33,307 nucleotides of DNA from assembly GCA_944385485.1 (NCBI GenBank), contig CALWXL010000010.1, forward strand, positions 1 to 33,307, given 5' to 3'. This DNA is from an uncultured Oscillospiraceae bacterium. Its GTDB lineage: Bacteria; Bacillota; Clostridia; Oscillospirales; Oscillospiraceae. Each line of letters starts with the position of its first letter. Within the stretch, counting starts at the first letter, position 1. Shown in pieces: positions 22,852 to 31,829 of the stretch. Made by a program: the position numbers and the translations under genes. The notes below the pieces were generated by a model. The model had not been told where the DNA came from. It made no database searches and was given only the letters and a program-made list of their open reading frames with translations.

Positions 22852-24978
22852 TTAGCTCATAAATGCCTGTACGGCCACGATCAGGCCAGAGAACACGATG
22901 GATACTGTGGACACCAGCTTGATGAGAATGTTCAGAGAGGGGCCGGAGGTGTCCTTGAAGGGGTCGCCTACGGTGTCGCCGATGACGGCGGCCTTGTGGC
23001 AGTCCGAACCCTTACCACCGTAATGGCCTGCCTCAATGTGCTTTTTGGCGTTGTCCCAAGCACCTCCGGCATTGGACATGAACACGGCCATGGCAAATCC
23101 CGTGACGGACACACCGCCCAGCAGACCTACCACGCCCTCAGGGCCCAGCAGCAGTCCGGTGAGGATGGGCACCACAATGGCCAGCAGAGAGGGATTGACC
23201 ATTTCCTTCAAAGCGCCTTTGGTGCACAGGCCCACGCAGGCGGCGTAGTCGGGGTCAGCGGTGCCTTCCATGATGCCTGCAATTTCCTTGAACTGGCGGC
23301 GCACCTCCATGACAATGGACTGGGCTGCCCGCTGTACGGCGCTCATGGTGAGTGCGGCAAAGACGAAGGTGAGCATGGCGCCCACAAACAGACCCACCAG
23401 CACGGCGGGGTTGGTGAGGGACAGGTCAATGGCCAGGCCCTTGGCCTCCAGCTTCACGGAGACGATGTCCACATAGGACACCAGCAGAGCCAGAGCGGTG
23501 AGGGCAGCAGAGCCGATGGCGAAGCCCTTTCCGGTGGCGGCGGTGGTGTTGCCCAGAGAGTCCAGAGCGTCGGTGCGCTCCCGCACTTCCTCGCCCAGAC
23601 CGGACATCTCCGCGATGCCGCCGGCGTTGTCTGCCACGGGGCCATAGGCGTCAGTGGCCAGAGTGATGCCCAGGGTGGAGAGCATACCCACCGAGGCGAT
23701 GCCAATGCCGTACAGGCCCATGGTGAACTGCTGGGAGTAGGTGTCCGAGCTGGTGGTGAGGGTACCGCCAGCGGCCACAAAGGAGACGATCACCGCCACG
23801 CCCACAATAAGGATGGGAGCGATGGTGGAGAGCATACCCAGGGACAGACCGCCAATGATGGTGGTGCCTGCTCCGGTCTCGGTGGCCGCAGCCAGATCCC
23901 GGGTGGGCTTATATGTATCCGAGGTATAGTATTCAGTGAAGTAGCCAATGGCACAGCCGCCAATCAGACCGCAGAGAATGGCCACGTACACGCCCCAGTT
24001 ACCCAACAGGTAGTAGGTGAGGGGGGCGGCGACGATAGCGGCCAGCACAGCGGCGGTGTAGGTGCCCCGGCGCAGGGTGGCCAGCAGTTCCCGCTGGGTC
24101 GCTCCCTCTTTGGTGCGGATGAGGAAGGAGCCCAGGATGGAACAGAGAATGCCCACCACAGCCAGGGCGATGGGGAGGAGCATGGCCTCCCAGGACTTGC
24201 CCTGAGAGGCGTAGGCGGACACGCCCAGAGCGAAGGTGGCCAGGATGGAGCCTACATAGGACTCATACAGGTCCGCGCCCATGCCAGCCACGTCACCCAC
24301 GTTGTCGCCCACGTTGTCGGCGATGGTGGCGGGGTTGCGGGGGTCATCCTCGGGGATGCCCGCCTCCACCTTGCCCACCAGGTCTGCACCCACGTCGGCG
24401 GCCTTGGTGAAGATGCCGCCGCCCACACGGGCGAACAGAGCCATGAAGGAGGCGCCCATGCCGAACATCACCATGGTCTGAGCGATGTGAGGCGCATCAA
24501 AATGGGCGATATACTTGAGGATGTGGAACCACACCGAGATGTCCAGCAGGCCCAGGCCCACCACGGTAAAGCCCATGACGGCGCCGGAGGAGAAGGCCAC
24601 GTTCAGTCCCTTGTTCAGACTCTCCGAGGCCGCCTGTGCGGTACGTGCGTTGGAGGAGGTGGCGATTCTCATGCCCACAAAGCCTGCAATGGCGGAGTAG
24701 ATGCCGCCGGTGAGGAAGGCAAAGGGAATAAACCAGTTGTCCAGAAGGCCGAACCAGCACAGCACCAGCAGAAGGACAAAGACCACGGCGAACACCTGGA
24801 ACACGGTGGCGTACTGGTGTCGCAGATAGGCATTTGCCCCTTTGCGGATGGCGGCGGCAATCTTCTTCATGGTGTCATTGCCTTCGGAGAAGGCCATGAC
24901 CTTGCGGCTTTGGAACACTGCGAACAGCAGAGCCAGAATGGCACCCAAAATGCCTAGCCAAAACAGGTTTTCCGTCAT
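22852..24978 (-). CDS. hppA: membrane ion-translocating pyrophosphatase, predicted K+-dependent
   Basis: Hydrolyses pyrophosphate and pumps H+ and/or Na+ out of the cytoplasm. The 708-residue polytopic protein has the catalytic signatures [11 protein letters not shown] (195-205) and [19 protein letters not shown] (211-229), and a C-terminal repeat of the acidic type ([29 protein letters not shown]). The K+ determinant region reads [10 protein letters not shown] (476-485): Ala480 and Gly483, where K+-independent enzymes carry Lys and Thr, so K+ dependence is predicted. H+ versus Na+ specificity cannot be called safely by eye. AAAGGAG is about 11 bases before the ATG. The gene follows trkH by 128 bases on the same strand, with no clear promoter in the gap. 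Confidence 0.96.
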   Translation of the reverse strand: MTENLFWLGILGAILALLFAVFQSRKVMAFSEGNDTMKKIAAAIRKGANAYLRHQYATVFQVFAVVFVLLLVLCWFGLLDNWFIPFAFLTGGIYSAIAGFVGMRIATSSNARTAQAASESLNKGLNVAFSSGAVMGFTVVGLGLLDISVWFHILKYIAHFDAPHIAQTMVMFGMGASFMALFARVGGGIFTKAADVGADLVGKVEAGIPEDDPRNPATIADNVGDNVGDVAGMGADLYESYVGSILATFALGVSAYASQGKSWEAMLLPIALAVVGILCSILGSFLIRTKEGATQRELLATLRRGTYTAAVLAAIVAAPLTYYLLGNWGVYVAILCGLIGGCAIGYFTEYYTSDTYKPTRDLAAATETGAGTTIIGGLSLGMLSTIAPILIVGVAVIVSFVAAGGTLTTSSDTYSQQFTMGLYGIGIASVGMLSTLGITLATDAYGPVADNAGGIAEMSGLGEEVRERTDALDSLGNTTAATGKGFAIGSAALTALALLVSYVDIVSVKLEAKGLAIDLSLTNPAVLVGLFVGAMLTFVFAALTMSAVQRAAQSIVMEVRRQFKEIAGIMEGTADPDYAACVGLCTKGALKEMVNPSLLAIVVPILTGLLLGPEGVVGLLGGVSVTGFAMAVFMSNAGGAWDNAKKHIEAGHYGGKGSDCHKAAVIGDTVGDPFKDTSGPSLNILIKLVSTVSIVFSGLIVAVQAFMS

Positions 24979-25106
24979 GAGAACAACAACTCCTTTTTCT
25001 TATGATGTACCAAGGGAATGCGCACAAAACCGTAGGTGGATGGGACACATAGATGGTGGTTCAAGAGCAAAGAGCTGAGGGAGCGGTATTCGGTTGTAAA
25101 GAGGGG

Positions 25107-26546
25107 TCAGGAGCGTTTCCAGGCGCTGCGGCTGAAGAGCACCAAAATGGGGAAAATCTCCAAACGACCAATGATCATACAGAAGCTGAGCACGATTTTA
25201 CTCAGGGGGGAGAAGGCGGCAAAGTTGCCCATGGGGCCCACTGCCTCCAGACCGGGGCCCACGTTGCTGATGCAGGTGATGACGGCGGTGAGGGTGGTTC
25301 CGAAGGAGAAGTTGTCCAGACCCACCACCAGAGCAGAGGCAAAGATGATGATGATATAGGTGGCCGAGTAGGTGTAAATGGTGCGTACGGTGGAGTCGGA
25401 CAGAGGAGCTCCGTCCAGTTTGACCACCGACACCGCCCGGGGGTGGATGACGGAACGCACCTGAGCGCCGATGGTGCGCAGGATGACCAGAATGCGGGAG
25501 CACTTCATGCCGCCGCCTGTGGACCCTGCGCAGGCGCCAATGAACATCAAAATGACCAGCAGCATCCGGGATAGCTCGGGCCATAGGTTGAAATCCACCG
25601 TGGAGAAGCCGGTTGTGGAAATCACCGAGGCCACCTGGAAGGCTGCTGCCCGGATAGCATCAGCATATGTGGGAAAGCTGGAAGCTATGTTCACCGAGAT
25701 GATGACGGTGGCCAAGGTGGTGACCGCCAGGAAGAAGCGAAGCTCATCACTTTTCAAGGCCTGCTTTACTTTTCCGGTCAAAATCAGGAAGTAGAGGGCG
25801 AAGTTGATGGAAAACAGCAGCATGAAAATGGTGATGATGATCTCAAAGGTGGGATTTCCATAGGCGCCCACCGAGAGATTGCGGTTGGAGAAGCCGCCGG
25901 TACCAGCGGTGCCAAAGGCGTGGATCAGGGAGTCATACCAGGGCATTCCGGCAATGCGCAGGCACAATACCTGGATGATGGTGAGCCCCAGATAGATGGC
26001 GTAGAGGATCTTGGAGGACTGGGAGGCCCGAGGCACCAGCTTGCTCTTCACCGGGCCGGGGCTCTCCGCCTGAATGAGGTGGGTGGAGTTGATGCCCAGG
26101 AAGGGGAGCAGGGCGGTGGTGAGGATGAGCACCCCCATGCCACCCAGCCAGTGGGTGAAGGAACGCCAGAACAGCAGGCCCAAGGGCAGTCCTTCGATGA
26201 CAGTGAGGATGGTGGAACCGGTGGTGGTAAAGCCCGAGATGGTCTCGAAAAAGCAGTCCACGTAGGAGCCAAACTGGCCGGAAAACCAGAAGGGCAGAGC
26301 GCCGAACACACCGGACAGCACCCAGATGAGGCCCACGGAGAAAAATCCTTCTCGGGCGAAGAACTTGCGCTGTCCCCGCAGACCGAACACAGACAACAGG
26401 CCCAGCACCACCATGATGGCAATGGTTTTCAGAAAGGGGGAGGGGTCCTCGCCATAGTACAGGGCTACGGCCATGGGTAAGAGCATGGCCACAGCCTCCA
26501 CCAGCAGAGTAAACCCTGCCACACGCAGTACGGTCTTAAAATTCAT
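25107..26546 (-). CDS. trkH: potassium uptake protein TrkH
   Basis: Membrane pore subunit of the Trk/Ktr K+ uptake system, 479 residues. It is built of four M1-P-M2 units, whose pore loops are recognisable: ETISGFTTTGSTI, FGTAGTGGFSNRN, ISTTGFSTVDF and ISNVGPGLEAVG, each with the filter glycine. The segment GACAGSTGGGMKCSR between units is also typical. The start codon overlaps the trkA stop as ATGA, so translation is coupled and the channel and its cytoplasmic gating protein are made together. Confidence 0.96.
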   Translation of the reverse strand: MNFKTVLRVAGFTLLVEAVAMLLPMAVALYYGEDPSPFLKTIAIMVVLGLLSVFGLRGQRKFFAREGFFSVGLIWVLSGVFGALPFWFSGQFGSYVDCFFETISGFTTTGSTILTVIEGLPLGLLFWRSFTHWLGGMGVLILTTALLPFLGINSTHLIQAESPGPVKSKLVPRASQSSKILYAIYLGLTIIQVLCLRIAGMPWYDSLIHAFGTAGTGGFSNRNLSVGAYGNPTFEIIITIFMLLFSINFALYFLILTGKVKQALKSDELRFFLAVTTLATVIISVNIASSFPTYADAIRAAAFQVASVISTTGFSTVDFNLWPELSRMLLVILMFIGACAGSTGGGMKCSRILVILRTIGAQVRSVIHPRAVSVVKLDGAPLSDSTVRTIYTYSATYIIIIFASALVVGLDNFSFGTTLTAVITCISNVGPGLEAVGPMGNFAAFSPLSKIVLSFCMIIGRLEIFPILVLFSRSAWKRS

Positions 26547-27928
26547 AGGCCGCCTCGCAGGCCGAAGGTGTCGGCATAAATGTCATTCAGGTCCAGAATC
26601 CCACTGTCCTTGGCAATGACAATGACGATGTCATCCACCTGGAGGTAACTGTTGCCCTCAGGAATGATGACCTGGTCGCCCCGGACGATGCCCGCAATGA
26701 GCACGCCGTTTCTCAGCTTCAAATCCTTCAGAGGGGTGCCCAGGTTGCGGGTGGCCGAGCTGACCACGAACTCCATGGCCTCCGCCTGCCCGTTGGCGAT
26801 GTGGTGCAGGGCGGTCATGCGGCTGCCCTTGGAGTTTTGGATGCCTCGCACCATGCGGAGGATCTGGTAGGCGGTGGTGAGCTTGGGGGAGACCACCGAC
26901 TCCACGCCTGCAGAGCGGGCGATGAGGGAGTAGTTTTGCCGGTTGGATTTGGCGATGATCTTATGGACCCCACACTGGTGGGCGTAGAGGGAGATAATCA
27001 GGTTGTCCTCGTCCCGGTCGGTGAGGGAGATAAACACGTCGCTGGCGGGCATACACTCCTCGGTGAGCAACTCCGGGTCGGTGCCGTCCCCGTGGAGGAT
27101 GAGGGCGTTGGGGAACCATTCGGCCAGCTGTCGGCAGCGCACCTCGTTTTTCTCCACCACCTTACAGTGGATGCCCAGCTTGTCCAGCTGCTGGAGCAGG
27201 TAGTAGGTGACACGGCCTCCGCCAATGATGAAGGCGGAGCGCACCCGGTGGTTGTGGCGGCCCAGGACCTTGAAGAACTGGCTCACCCCGCTGGGGGTAC
27301 CTGCCACATAGATCTTATCCCCCACCGTGGGGACAAAGGAGCCGTTGGGGATCATCACGTCGTTGCCCCGCTCCACGGCGCAGAAGAGGATGGGCAGGTT
27401 CTTGATCTTGGTGGCCAGGTGGGACAGGGGCTGATCCGCCATGTGGTCCCCGGGCTGGACGTGGAAGGAGATGATCTCCGCTTTGCCCTTGGCAAAGGTG
27501 TCGATGTCGGCGGCATTGGGCAGGCGAATCATCCGGGAGATGTCCATGGCGGCGGCAGACTCGGGGTTGATGAGCTTGTGGATGCCCAGGTCCCGGCGCA
27601 GGTTGTCCAGGTCGGCCAGATAGTCCCGGTTGCGCACCCGGGCCACGGTGTAGGAGGTGCCCAGGCGTTTGGCGGTGTACCCGCACAAAAGGTTGATCTC
27701 ATCGGAGCTGGTGGCGGCGATGACAAAGTCCGCATCGGCGGCACCTGCATCCTCCAACACGGTGCGGGAGGCACAGTTCCCCTTGATACACATCACGTCC
27801 AGTTGGTTGGAGATGCGGGCCAGGGTGTCGTCTGAGACGTCCACCACGGTGATGTTGTGGTGCTCTGCGGCCAGATGCTGGGCTACGGTTGCGCCCACCT
27901 TTCCGGCTCCGGCAATGATGATATTCAC
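26543..27928 (-). CDS. trkA: Trk system potassium-gating protein TrkA
   Basis: Peripheral regulatory subunit that gates TrkH in response to nucleotides. The 461-residue protein has two RCK repeats, each an N-terminal Rossmann domain plus an RCK_C domain. The first nucleotide-binding loop is IIAGAGKVGATVAQ (residues 4-17), with the acidic strand end TVVDVS. The second is FIIGGGRVTYYLL near residue 235. The final domain ends in DDIVIVIAKDSG. The GTG start has AGAGGA 6 bases upstream. It lies 39 bases after the aminotransferase gene and overlaps trkH, so one transcript is likely for all three. Confidence 0.96.
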   Translation of the reverse strand: MNIIIAGAGKVGATVAQHLAAEHHNITVVDVSDDTLARISNQLDVMCIKGNCASRTVLEDAGAADADFVIAATSSDEINLLCGYTAKRLGTSYTVARVRNRDYLADLDNLRRDLGIHKLINPESAAAMDISRMIRLPNAADIDTFAKGKAEIISFHVQPGDHMADQPLSHLATKIKNLPILFCAVERGNDVMIPNGSFVPTVGDKIYVAGTPSGVSQFFKVLGRHNHRVRSAFIIGGGRVTYYLLQQLDKLGIHCKVVEKNEVRCRQLAEWFPNALILHGDGTDPELLTEECMPASDVFISLTDRDEDNLIISLYAHQCGVHKIIAKSNRQNYSLIARSAGVESVVSPKLTTAYQILRMVRGIQNSKGSRMTALHHIANGQAEAMEFVVSSATRNLGTPLKDLKLRNGVLIAGIVRGDQVIIPEGNSYLQVDDIVIVIAKDSGILDLNDIYADTFGLRGGL

Positions 27929-27967
27929 GTTGATTCCTCTCGTTTCTCTCTATTTCAGCGCTGTGGA

Positions 27968-29146
27968 TTACACGAAACCGCGGGCCTTGGCCGCTTGGAC
28001 CAGCCGCTCCAGGGCGGCGTGAAGCACCTGGCGGGAACAGGCCAGATTCAGGCGCATAAAGCCCGGGCCTCCGTAGTTGATGCCGTGGCTGAGGTACAGC
28101 TTGGCCTCCTGTTCCAGGAAGTCCGCCAGGGCGGCATCGTCCAGCGAGAAGCTGGAGAAGTCGATCCAGGCCAGATAGGTGCCCTCCAGCGGGGCAATCC
28201 AGACCTTGGGGAAGTGCTGGGCCATAAAGTCCACCAGATAGCGGTAGTTTTCACCCAGATAGTCCACCAACTGGTCCACCCAGGGCTCACACTGCTCATA
28301 CCCCACCTCCAGGGCCAGGGTACCAAAGGCAGAGTCGGCGTAGGCACCCGAACGGGCCACCTCCGCCACCAGTTTGGCGTGGTTGTCCGGGTCGGGCACG
28401 ATAATATTGCCGCAGGCCAGTCCAGCCAGGGAGAAGGTCTTGCTGGCGGCCATGCCAATGGCGCAGTGCTTGGCGTATTCCTCGCCCAGAGAGGCGTACA
28501 CGGTGTGAGGGTGGTCGTGTTGGCACAGATCACAGTGGATCTCGTCACTGATGACAAACACGCCGTGGGCCAGGCACAGATCGCCCACCCGCTGCAGCTC
28601 CTCCCGGGTCCACACCCGTCCCACAGGGTTGTGGGGGGAGCAGAGAATCATGGCGGTGGTGGTGGGGCGGGAGAGCTTGTCCTCCAGGTCGGCAAAGTCC
28701 ATCTCATAGTGGCCGTCCACCAGCTTCAGGGAATTTTTCAACAGGGTACGCTCGTTTTCCCGGACGGACCGATAGAAGGGGGGATAGACGGGGGTCTGGA
28801 TGACAATGCCGTCTCCGGGGTTGGTAAAGGCCCGGACTGCGGCGTTGATGCCGTGGACCACGCCCGTGGTGCGGATGATCCAATCCCGCTGCACCTCCCA
28901 GCCGTAGCGGCGGGAGACCCAGGAGCGGATGGCGTTGGCGTAGCGGTCACCCCAGCCGGCATAGCCCCACAGGCCCGAACGGGCCAGCTCTTCCAGAGCT
29001 TCCACAATGGCGGGAGGGGATTTGAACTCCATATCTGCCACGGACAGAGGGACGATGCCAGGCTCCGGGTCGGGGCCCATCAGGTCCCACTTCTCCACCT
29101 CCATATCGATGCGGGGGGGAATGGGCTGGTCGAAGAATTGATTCAC
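27968..29146 (-). CDS. PatB/MalY-type PLP aminotransferase (putative C-S lyase)
   Basis: Fold-type I pyridoxal-phosphate enzyme of 392 residues, most like the PatB/MalY branch, which cleaves cystathionine or cysteine conjugates. Signatures are PLSVADMEFKSPPAI, the substrate/PLP residues in SPHNPVGRVW (Asn173), VISDEIHCDL (Asp201) and the Schiff-base Lys236 in AASKTFSLAGL. The second GTG (29146) is chosen as start: GAGGAG lies 8 bases upstream of it and overlaps the earlier GTG at 29155. It heads an apparent operon with trkA and trkH. Which C-S substrate or amino acid it uses cannot be told. Confidence 0.9.
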   Translation of the reverse strand: MNQFFDQPIPPRIDMEVEKWDLMGPDPEPGIVPLSVADMEFKSPPAIVEALEELARSGLWGYAGWGDRYANAIRSWVSRRYGWEVQRDWIIRTTGVVHGINAAVRAFTNPGDGIVIQTPVYPPFYRSVRENERTLLKNSLKLVDGHYEMDFADLEDKLSRPTTTAMILCSPHNPVGRVWTREELQRVGDLCLAHGVFVISDEIHCDLCQHDHPHTVYASLGEEYAKHCAIGMAASKTFSLAGLACGNIIVPDPDNHAKLVAEVARSGAYADSAFGTLALEVGYEQCEPWVDQLVDYLGENYRYLVDFMAQHFPKVWIAPLEGTYLAWIDFSSFSLDDAALADFLEQEAKLYLSHGINYGGPGFMRLNLACSRQVLHAALERLVQAAKARGFV

Positions 29147-29184
29147 GGGAGACACTCCTCACAATGATAGCGGTATTTTCTAAA

Positions 29185-29213
29185 ATGATATCACATCTGC
29201 ACAATAGTCGCAA
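29185..29213 (-). promoter_or_regulatory. sigma-A promoter of the aminotransferase-trkA-trkH unit
   Basis: On the minus strand the -35 is TTGCGA (29208-29213), the spacer 17 bp, and the -10 TATCAT (29185-29190) preceded by TGA (extended -10). Confidence 0.7.
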
Positions 29214-29278
29214 GGTCTAACCTGCAAGATGTTGGCAAAATCACAACAGGGAGTCAGACAGTTCGGATGGATAAAACA

Positions 29279-29320
29279 CAGAAGGACTTGCCGCAGTGAG
29301 TCCTGCGACAAGTCCTTCTG
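29279..29320 (-). terminator. terminator after rplL
   Basis: A 12-bp perfect outer stem CAGAAGGACTTG (29279-29290) pairs with CAAGTCCTTCTG (29309-29320), and a further CGCAG/CTGCG pairing lies inside. On the minus strand it is followed by TGTTTTAT. It separates the ribosomal-protein genes from the aminotransferase unit. Confidence 0.8.
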
Positions 29321-29341
29321 AAAAACTGTGGGGAAGTAAAA

Positions 29342-29713
29342 TTACTTCAGCTCCACCTTGGCGCCAACCTCTTCCAGCTTAGCCTTCAGAGCCTCGGCGT
29401 CCTCCTTGGAGATGCCCTCCTTGATAGCCTTGGGGGCAGCCTCGACCATGCCCTTAGCCTCAGCCAGGCCCAGGCCGGTGACCTCACGGACAACCTTGAT
29501 GACCTTGATCTTCTCGGAGCCGATCTCAGTCAGCACCACGTCGAACTCGGTCTTCTCCTCAGCGGGAGCAGCAGCAGCGCCAGCGGCGGGAGCGGCCATA
29601 GCAGCAGCGGAAACGCCGAACTCCTCCTCCAGAGCCTTGACGAGCTCATTGAGCTCCAGAACGGTCAGGGACTTAACCTCTTCGATCATAGCAGTAATCT
29701 TCTCGCTAGCCAT
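29342..29713 (-). CDS. rplL: ribosomal protein bL12 (L7/L12)
   Basis: Stalk protein that recruits translation factors to the 50S subunit, 123 residues. The N-terminal dimerisation segment [20 protein letters not shown] is followed by an Ala/Gly/Pro-rich hinge ([16 protein letters not shown]). The C-terminal factor-binding domain carries [24 protein letters not shown] sequence, [17 protein letters not shown] and the ending AKVELK. AAGGAGG lies about 8 bases before the ATG. It is the last gene of the rplJ-rplL pair. Confidence 0.98.
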   Translation of the reverse strand: MASEKITAMIEEVKSLTVLELNELVKALEEEFGVSAAAMAAPAAGAAAAPAEEKTEFDVVLTEIGSEKIKVIKVVREVTGLGLAEAKGMVEAAPKAIKEGISKEDAEALKAKLEEVGAKVELK

Positions 29714-29783
29714 GATGAAATACCTCCTTAAATAAATAATATAAAGTAAAATGTGGGTGGGTCATAGAGAACCCAGTGCTGAA

Positions 29784-30308
29784 TTACTCAGCAGCAGCCT
29801 CCTCAGCAGGCTCGCCGTCCTTCTCGGCAATCGCCTTCAGGACAATAGCCAGGCTGGTAATGGGAGCCAGCATCATGCCGAGCAACTGAGCCACCAGGCC
29901 ATCCTTAGAGGGCAGCTCGGCCAGAGCGGCGATGTCCTCCAGGGGGAGCACCTGGCCGTCCATAAAGCCGGCCTTGATGTTGAAGCGATCGCCCAGCTGC
30001 TTGGAGTACTTGTTGATAATGCGCATGGGGGCGATGGGATCGTCCTTAGAGATGGCAATGGAAGTAGTACCGTTGAGCACCTCATCCAGCTCGCTCAGGC
30101 CGACATTGTCAGCAGCACGACGCAGCAGGGTGTTCTTCACGACGGTATATTCCACACCGTTTTCTCTCAGCTCGGCACGCAGAGCAGTGTCCTCGGCCAC
30201 GGTGATACCCTTGTAGTCCACCAGCACACCGGAAGAAGCGCTCTGCAGGGTCTCGGTCAGAGAGGCCACGATGGCTTGCTTTTCACTGAGAACCTTTGCG
30301 TTAGGCAT
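29784..30308 (-). CDS. rplJ: ribosomal protein uL10
   Basis: Base of the ribosomal stalk, binding 23S rRNA and L12 dimers; 174 residues. The N-terminus MPNAKVLSEKQAIVASLTE and central GITVAEDTALRAELRENGV / TVVKNTLLRRA are typical rRNA-binding sequence. The C-terminal helix that anchors L12 runs through MMLAPITSLAIVLKAIAEKD. The ATG at 30308 with GGAGG 8-9 bases upstream is used, rather than the longer frame from 30380 that runs into the leader hairpin. Expression is controlled by an L10 leader with an attenuator. Confidence 0.97.
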   Translation of the reverse strand: MPNAKVLSEKQAIVASLTETLQSASSGVLVDYKGITVAEDTALRAELRENGVEYTVVKNTLLRRAADNVGLSELDEVLNGTTSIAISKDDPIAPMRIINKYSKQLGDRFNIKAGFMDGQVLPLEDIAALAELPSKDGLVAQLLGMMLAPITSLAIVLKAIAEKDGEPAEEAAAE

Positions 30309-30358
30309 TTGGAATTCACCTCCGGAAAATTTAGTGCAGCGGTCTTTGCCAAATAAGC

Positions 30359-30393
30359 AAAAACGCCGCTTTCGTGTCAAGACGAAAACAGCG
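30359..30393 (-). terminator. attenuator terminator in the L10 leader
   Basis: On the minus strand CGCTGTTTTCGT (30393-30382) pairs, with G-U pairs, with ACGAAAGCGGCG (30375-30364) around a 6-base loop, followed by five T (30363-30359). It lies between the leader aptamer and rplJ, as expected for L10 feedback control. Confidence 0.8.
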
Positions 30394-30462
30394 CAAACAT
30401 ATCGTTATGAGCTGCATTCTCGGTAGGGTTTATGGCTTGGCCACCTACTGTCTCCGAACACG
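30394..30462 (-). promoter_or_regulatory. ribosomal protein L10 leader
   Basis: On the minus strand the 5' untranslated region contains GGAGACAGTAGGTGGC and, after a short hairpin, CCCTACCGAGAA. These are the two conserved halves of the Firmicutes L10 leader (AGACAG-AGG...CCT-CCGAG). The L10-L12 complex binds this structure and reduces expression of rplJ-rplL. Confidence 0.85.
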
Positions 30463-30468
30463 AAGTGT

Positions 30469-30497
30469 ATTATATCAACCCGAGAGGGATTTGTCAA
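30469..30497 (-). promoter_or_regulatory. perfect-consensus sigma-A promoter of rplJ-rplL
   Basis: On the minus strand TTGACA (30492-30497), a 17-bp spacer and TATAAT (30469-30474, read as ATTATA on the plus strand) match the sigma-A consensus at every base. Confidence 0.95.
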
Positions 30498-30524
30498 GCA
30501 AAAACCTCTCGGATTGGATATAAT
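30469..30524. repeat. long inverted repeat enclosing the rplJL promoter
   Basis: On the plus strand ATTATATCAACCCGAGAGG (30469-30487) is matched by CCTCTCGGATTGGATATAAT (30505-30524). The arms are complementary at 18 of 19 positions with one 1-base gap, and 17 bases lie between. The left arm contains the -10 and most of the spacer; the central loop holds the -35. Confidence 0.75.
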
Positions 30525-30542
30525 TTTGAGAAAAACCGTGGA

Positions 30543-30592
30543 CCTGTCCCCATTCCTCCGCCGCCATAGAGAGGCGAGGAATGGGGAGCAGG
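30543..30592 (-). terminator. long hairpin after rplA, possible weak terminator
   Basis: CCCCATTCCTC (30548-30558) pairs with GAGGAATGGGG (30576-30586). The stem extends inward through CGCC/GGCG and outward through CCTG/CAGG with small bulges. It begins 12 bases after the rplA stop. On the minus strand the nearest T-run (TTTTT) is about 10 bases beyond the stem, so termination may be partial, or the hairpin may be a processing or stability element. Confidence 0.5.
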
Positions 30593-30603
30593 ACAAGCAT
30601 CTC

Positions 30604-31302
30604 TTAGTTGCCGAACTTGGCAGCGCTGACCTTCACGCCGGGGCCCATGGTGGAAGCAGCCACACAGCTCTTCACATACTGGCCCTTAGCGGCAGCGGGC
30701 TTAGCCTTGACGATGGCGGTCATCAGAGCGTTGAGGTTGTCAGAGAGCTTCTCAGCGCCGAAGGAGACCTTGCCGATGGGGCAGTGGATGATGTTGGTCT
30801 TGTCCAGACGATACTCCACCTTACCGGCCTTGATCTCGTTGACAGCCTGGGTCACGTTGGGGGTCACGGTGCCAGCCTTGGGGGAGGGCATCAGGCCCTT
30901 GGGGCCCAGAACCTTACCCAGACGGCCAACCACGCCCATCATGTCGGGGGTAGCCACGACCACGTCGAAGTCGAACCAGTTTTCCTTCTGGATCTTCTCC
31001 ACCATGTCCATATCGCCCACGAAGTCGGCGCCAGCGGCACGGGCCTCCTCGGCCTTGTCGCCCTTGGCGAAGACCAGCACGCGGGCAGTCTTGCCGGTGC
31101 CGTGGGGGAGAACGATGGCGCCACGGACCTGCTGGTCGGCGTGACGGGAGTCGACGCCCAACTTCACGTGCAGTTCCACGGTCTCATCGAACTTGGCGGT
31201 GGCGGTCTTGATGACCAGCTCCATGGCCTCGTTCACATCATACTGAGCAGCGCGGTCGATGAGCTTAGCGCTGTCCACATACTTCTTACCCTTAGTTGCC
31301 AT
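30604..31302 (-). CDS. rplA: ribosomal protein uL1
   Basis: L1 stalk protein at the ribosomal E site, 232 residues. Recognisable features are the N-terminus [12 protein letters not shown], the [20 protein letters not shown] strand, [13 protein letters not shown], the domain II segment [17 protein letters not shown], and the C-terminal [20 protein letters not shown] precedes the ATG. It lies 19 bases after rplK, co-transcribed. In many bacteria L1 also represses this operon through mRNA binding; no clear L1 mimic site was identified here. Confidence 0.98.
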   Translation of the reverse strand: MATKGKKYVDSAKLIDRAAQYDVNEAMELVIKTATAKFDETVELHVKLGVDSRHADQQVRGAIVLPHGTGKTARVLVFAKGDKAEEARAAGADFVGDMDMVEKIQKENWFDFDVVVATPDMMGVVGRLGKVLGPKGLMPSPKAGTVTPNVTQAVNEIKAGKVEYRLDKTNIIHCPIGKVSFGAEKLSDNLNALMTAIVKAKPAAAKGQYVKSCVAASTMGPGVKVSAAKFGN

Positions 31303-31321
31303 TGTTTGTCTCCTCCTTTCC

Positions 31322-31747
31322 TTACTCTTCCACCAGAATGCCCATGGAACGGGCAGTACCGGCGATCATGCTCATGGCGCTCTCCAGGCTGGAGGCGTTC
31401 AGGTCGGGCATCTTGGTCTCGGCGATCTTCTGCAGATCAGCCTTGCTCAGGGTAGCCACCTTGGTCTTGTTGGGCACGCCGGAGCCGGACTCAATGCCGC
31501 AGGCCTTCTTGATGAGCACGGGGGCGGGAGGAGTCTTGGTGATAAAGGTGAAGGAACGGTCAGCATACACGGTGATGACCACGGGGATGATCAGGCCCAT
31601 GTCCTTCTTGGTGCGCTCGTTGAACTCCTTGGTGAACGCGGCGATGTTCACGCCGTGCTGACCCAGGGCAGGACCAACAGGGGGGGCGGGAGTTGCCTGA
31701 CCGGCGGGGATCTGAAGCTTTACATATCCAGTAACTTTCTGTGCCAT
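31322..31747 (-). CDS. rplK: ribosomal protein uL11
   Basis: GTPase-centre protein of the large subunit, 141 residues. The N-terminus [20 protein letters not shown], then [17 protein letters not shown], is the canonical L11 signature. The C-terminal rRNA-binding domain includes [16 protein letters not shown] and ends in [14 protein letters not shown]. The ATG at 31747 with AGGAGGTG upstream is the correct start; a longer frame to 31759 adds four residues over the binding site. Two small hairpins (GGAGCC/GGCTCC at 31785-31802 and GACGGG/CCCGTC at 31816-31831) lie in the 82-base gap after nusG. Confidence 0.98.
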   Translation of the reverse strand: MAQKVTGYVKLQIPAGQATPAPPVGPALGQHGVNIAAFTKEFNERTKKDMGLIIPVVITVYADRSFTFITKTPPAPVLIKKACGIESGSGVPNKTKVATLSKADLQKIAETKMPDLNASSLESAMSMIAGTARSMGILVEE

Positions 31748-31829
31748 TTGAAACAGCACCTCCTACATAAAATGTGGTGGTGACGGAGCCTTCTGGGGCT
31801 CCTCCCACGGTTTGCGACGGGAATACCCG

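Noticed and set aside
22753..24957. 734-codon plus-strand reading frame
   Set aside because: Antisense shadow of hppA; Gly/His-rich translation with no recognisable family.
24979..25106. Separate promoter for hppA
   Set aside because: No -35/-10 pair with acceptable match and spacing was found in the gap. Read-through from trkH is possible, but I cannot support a site.
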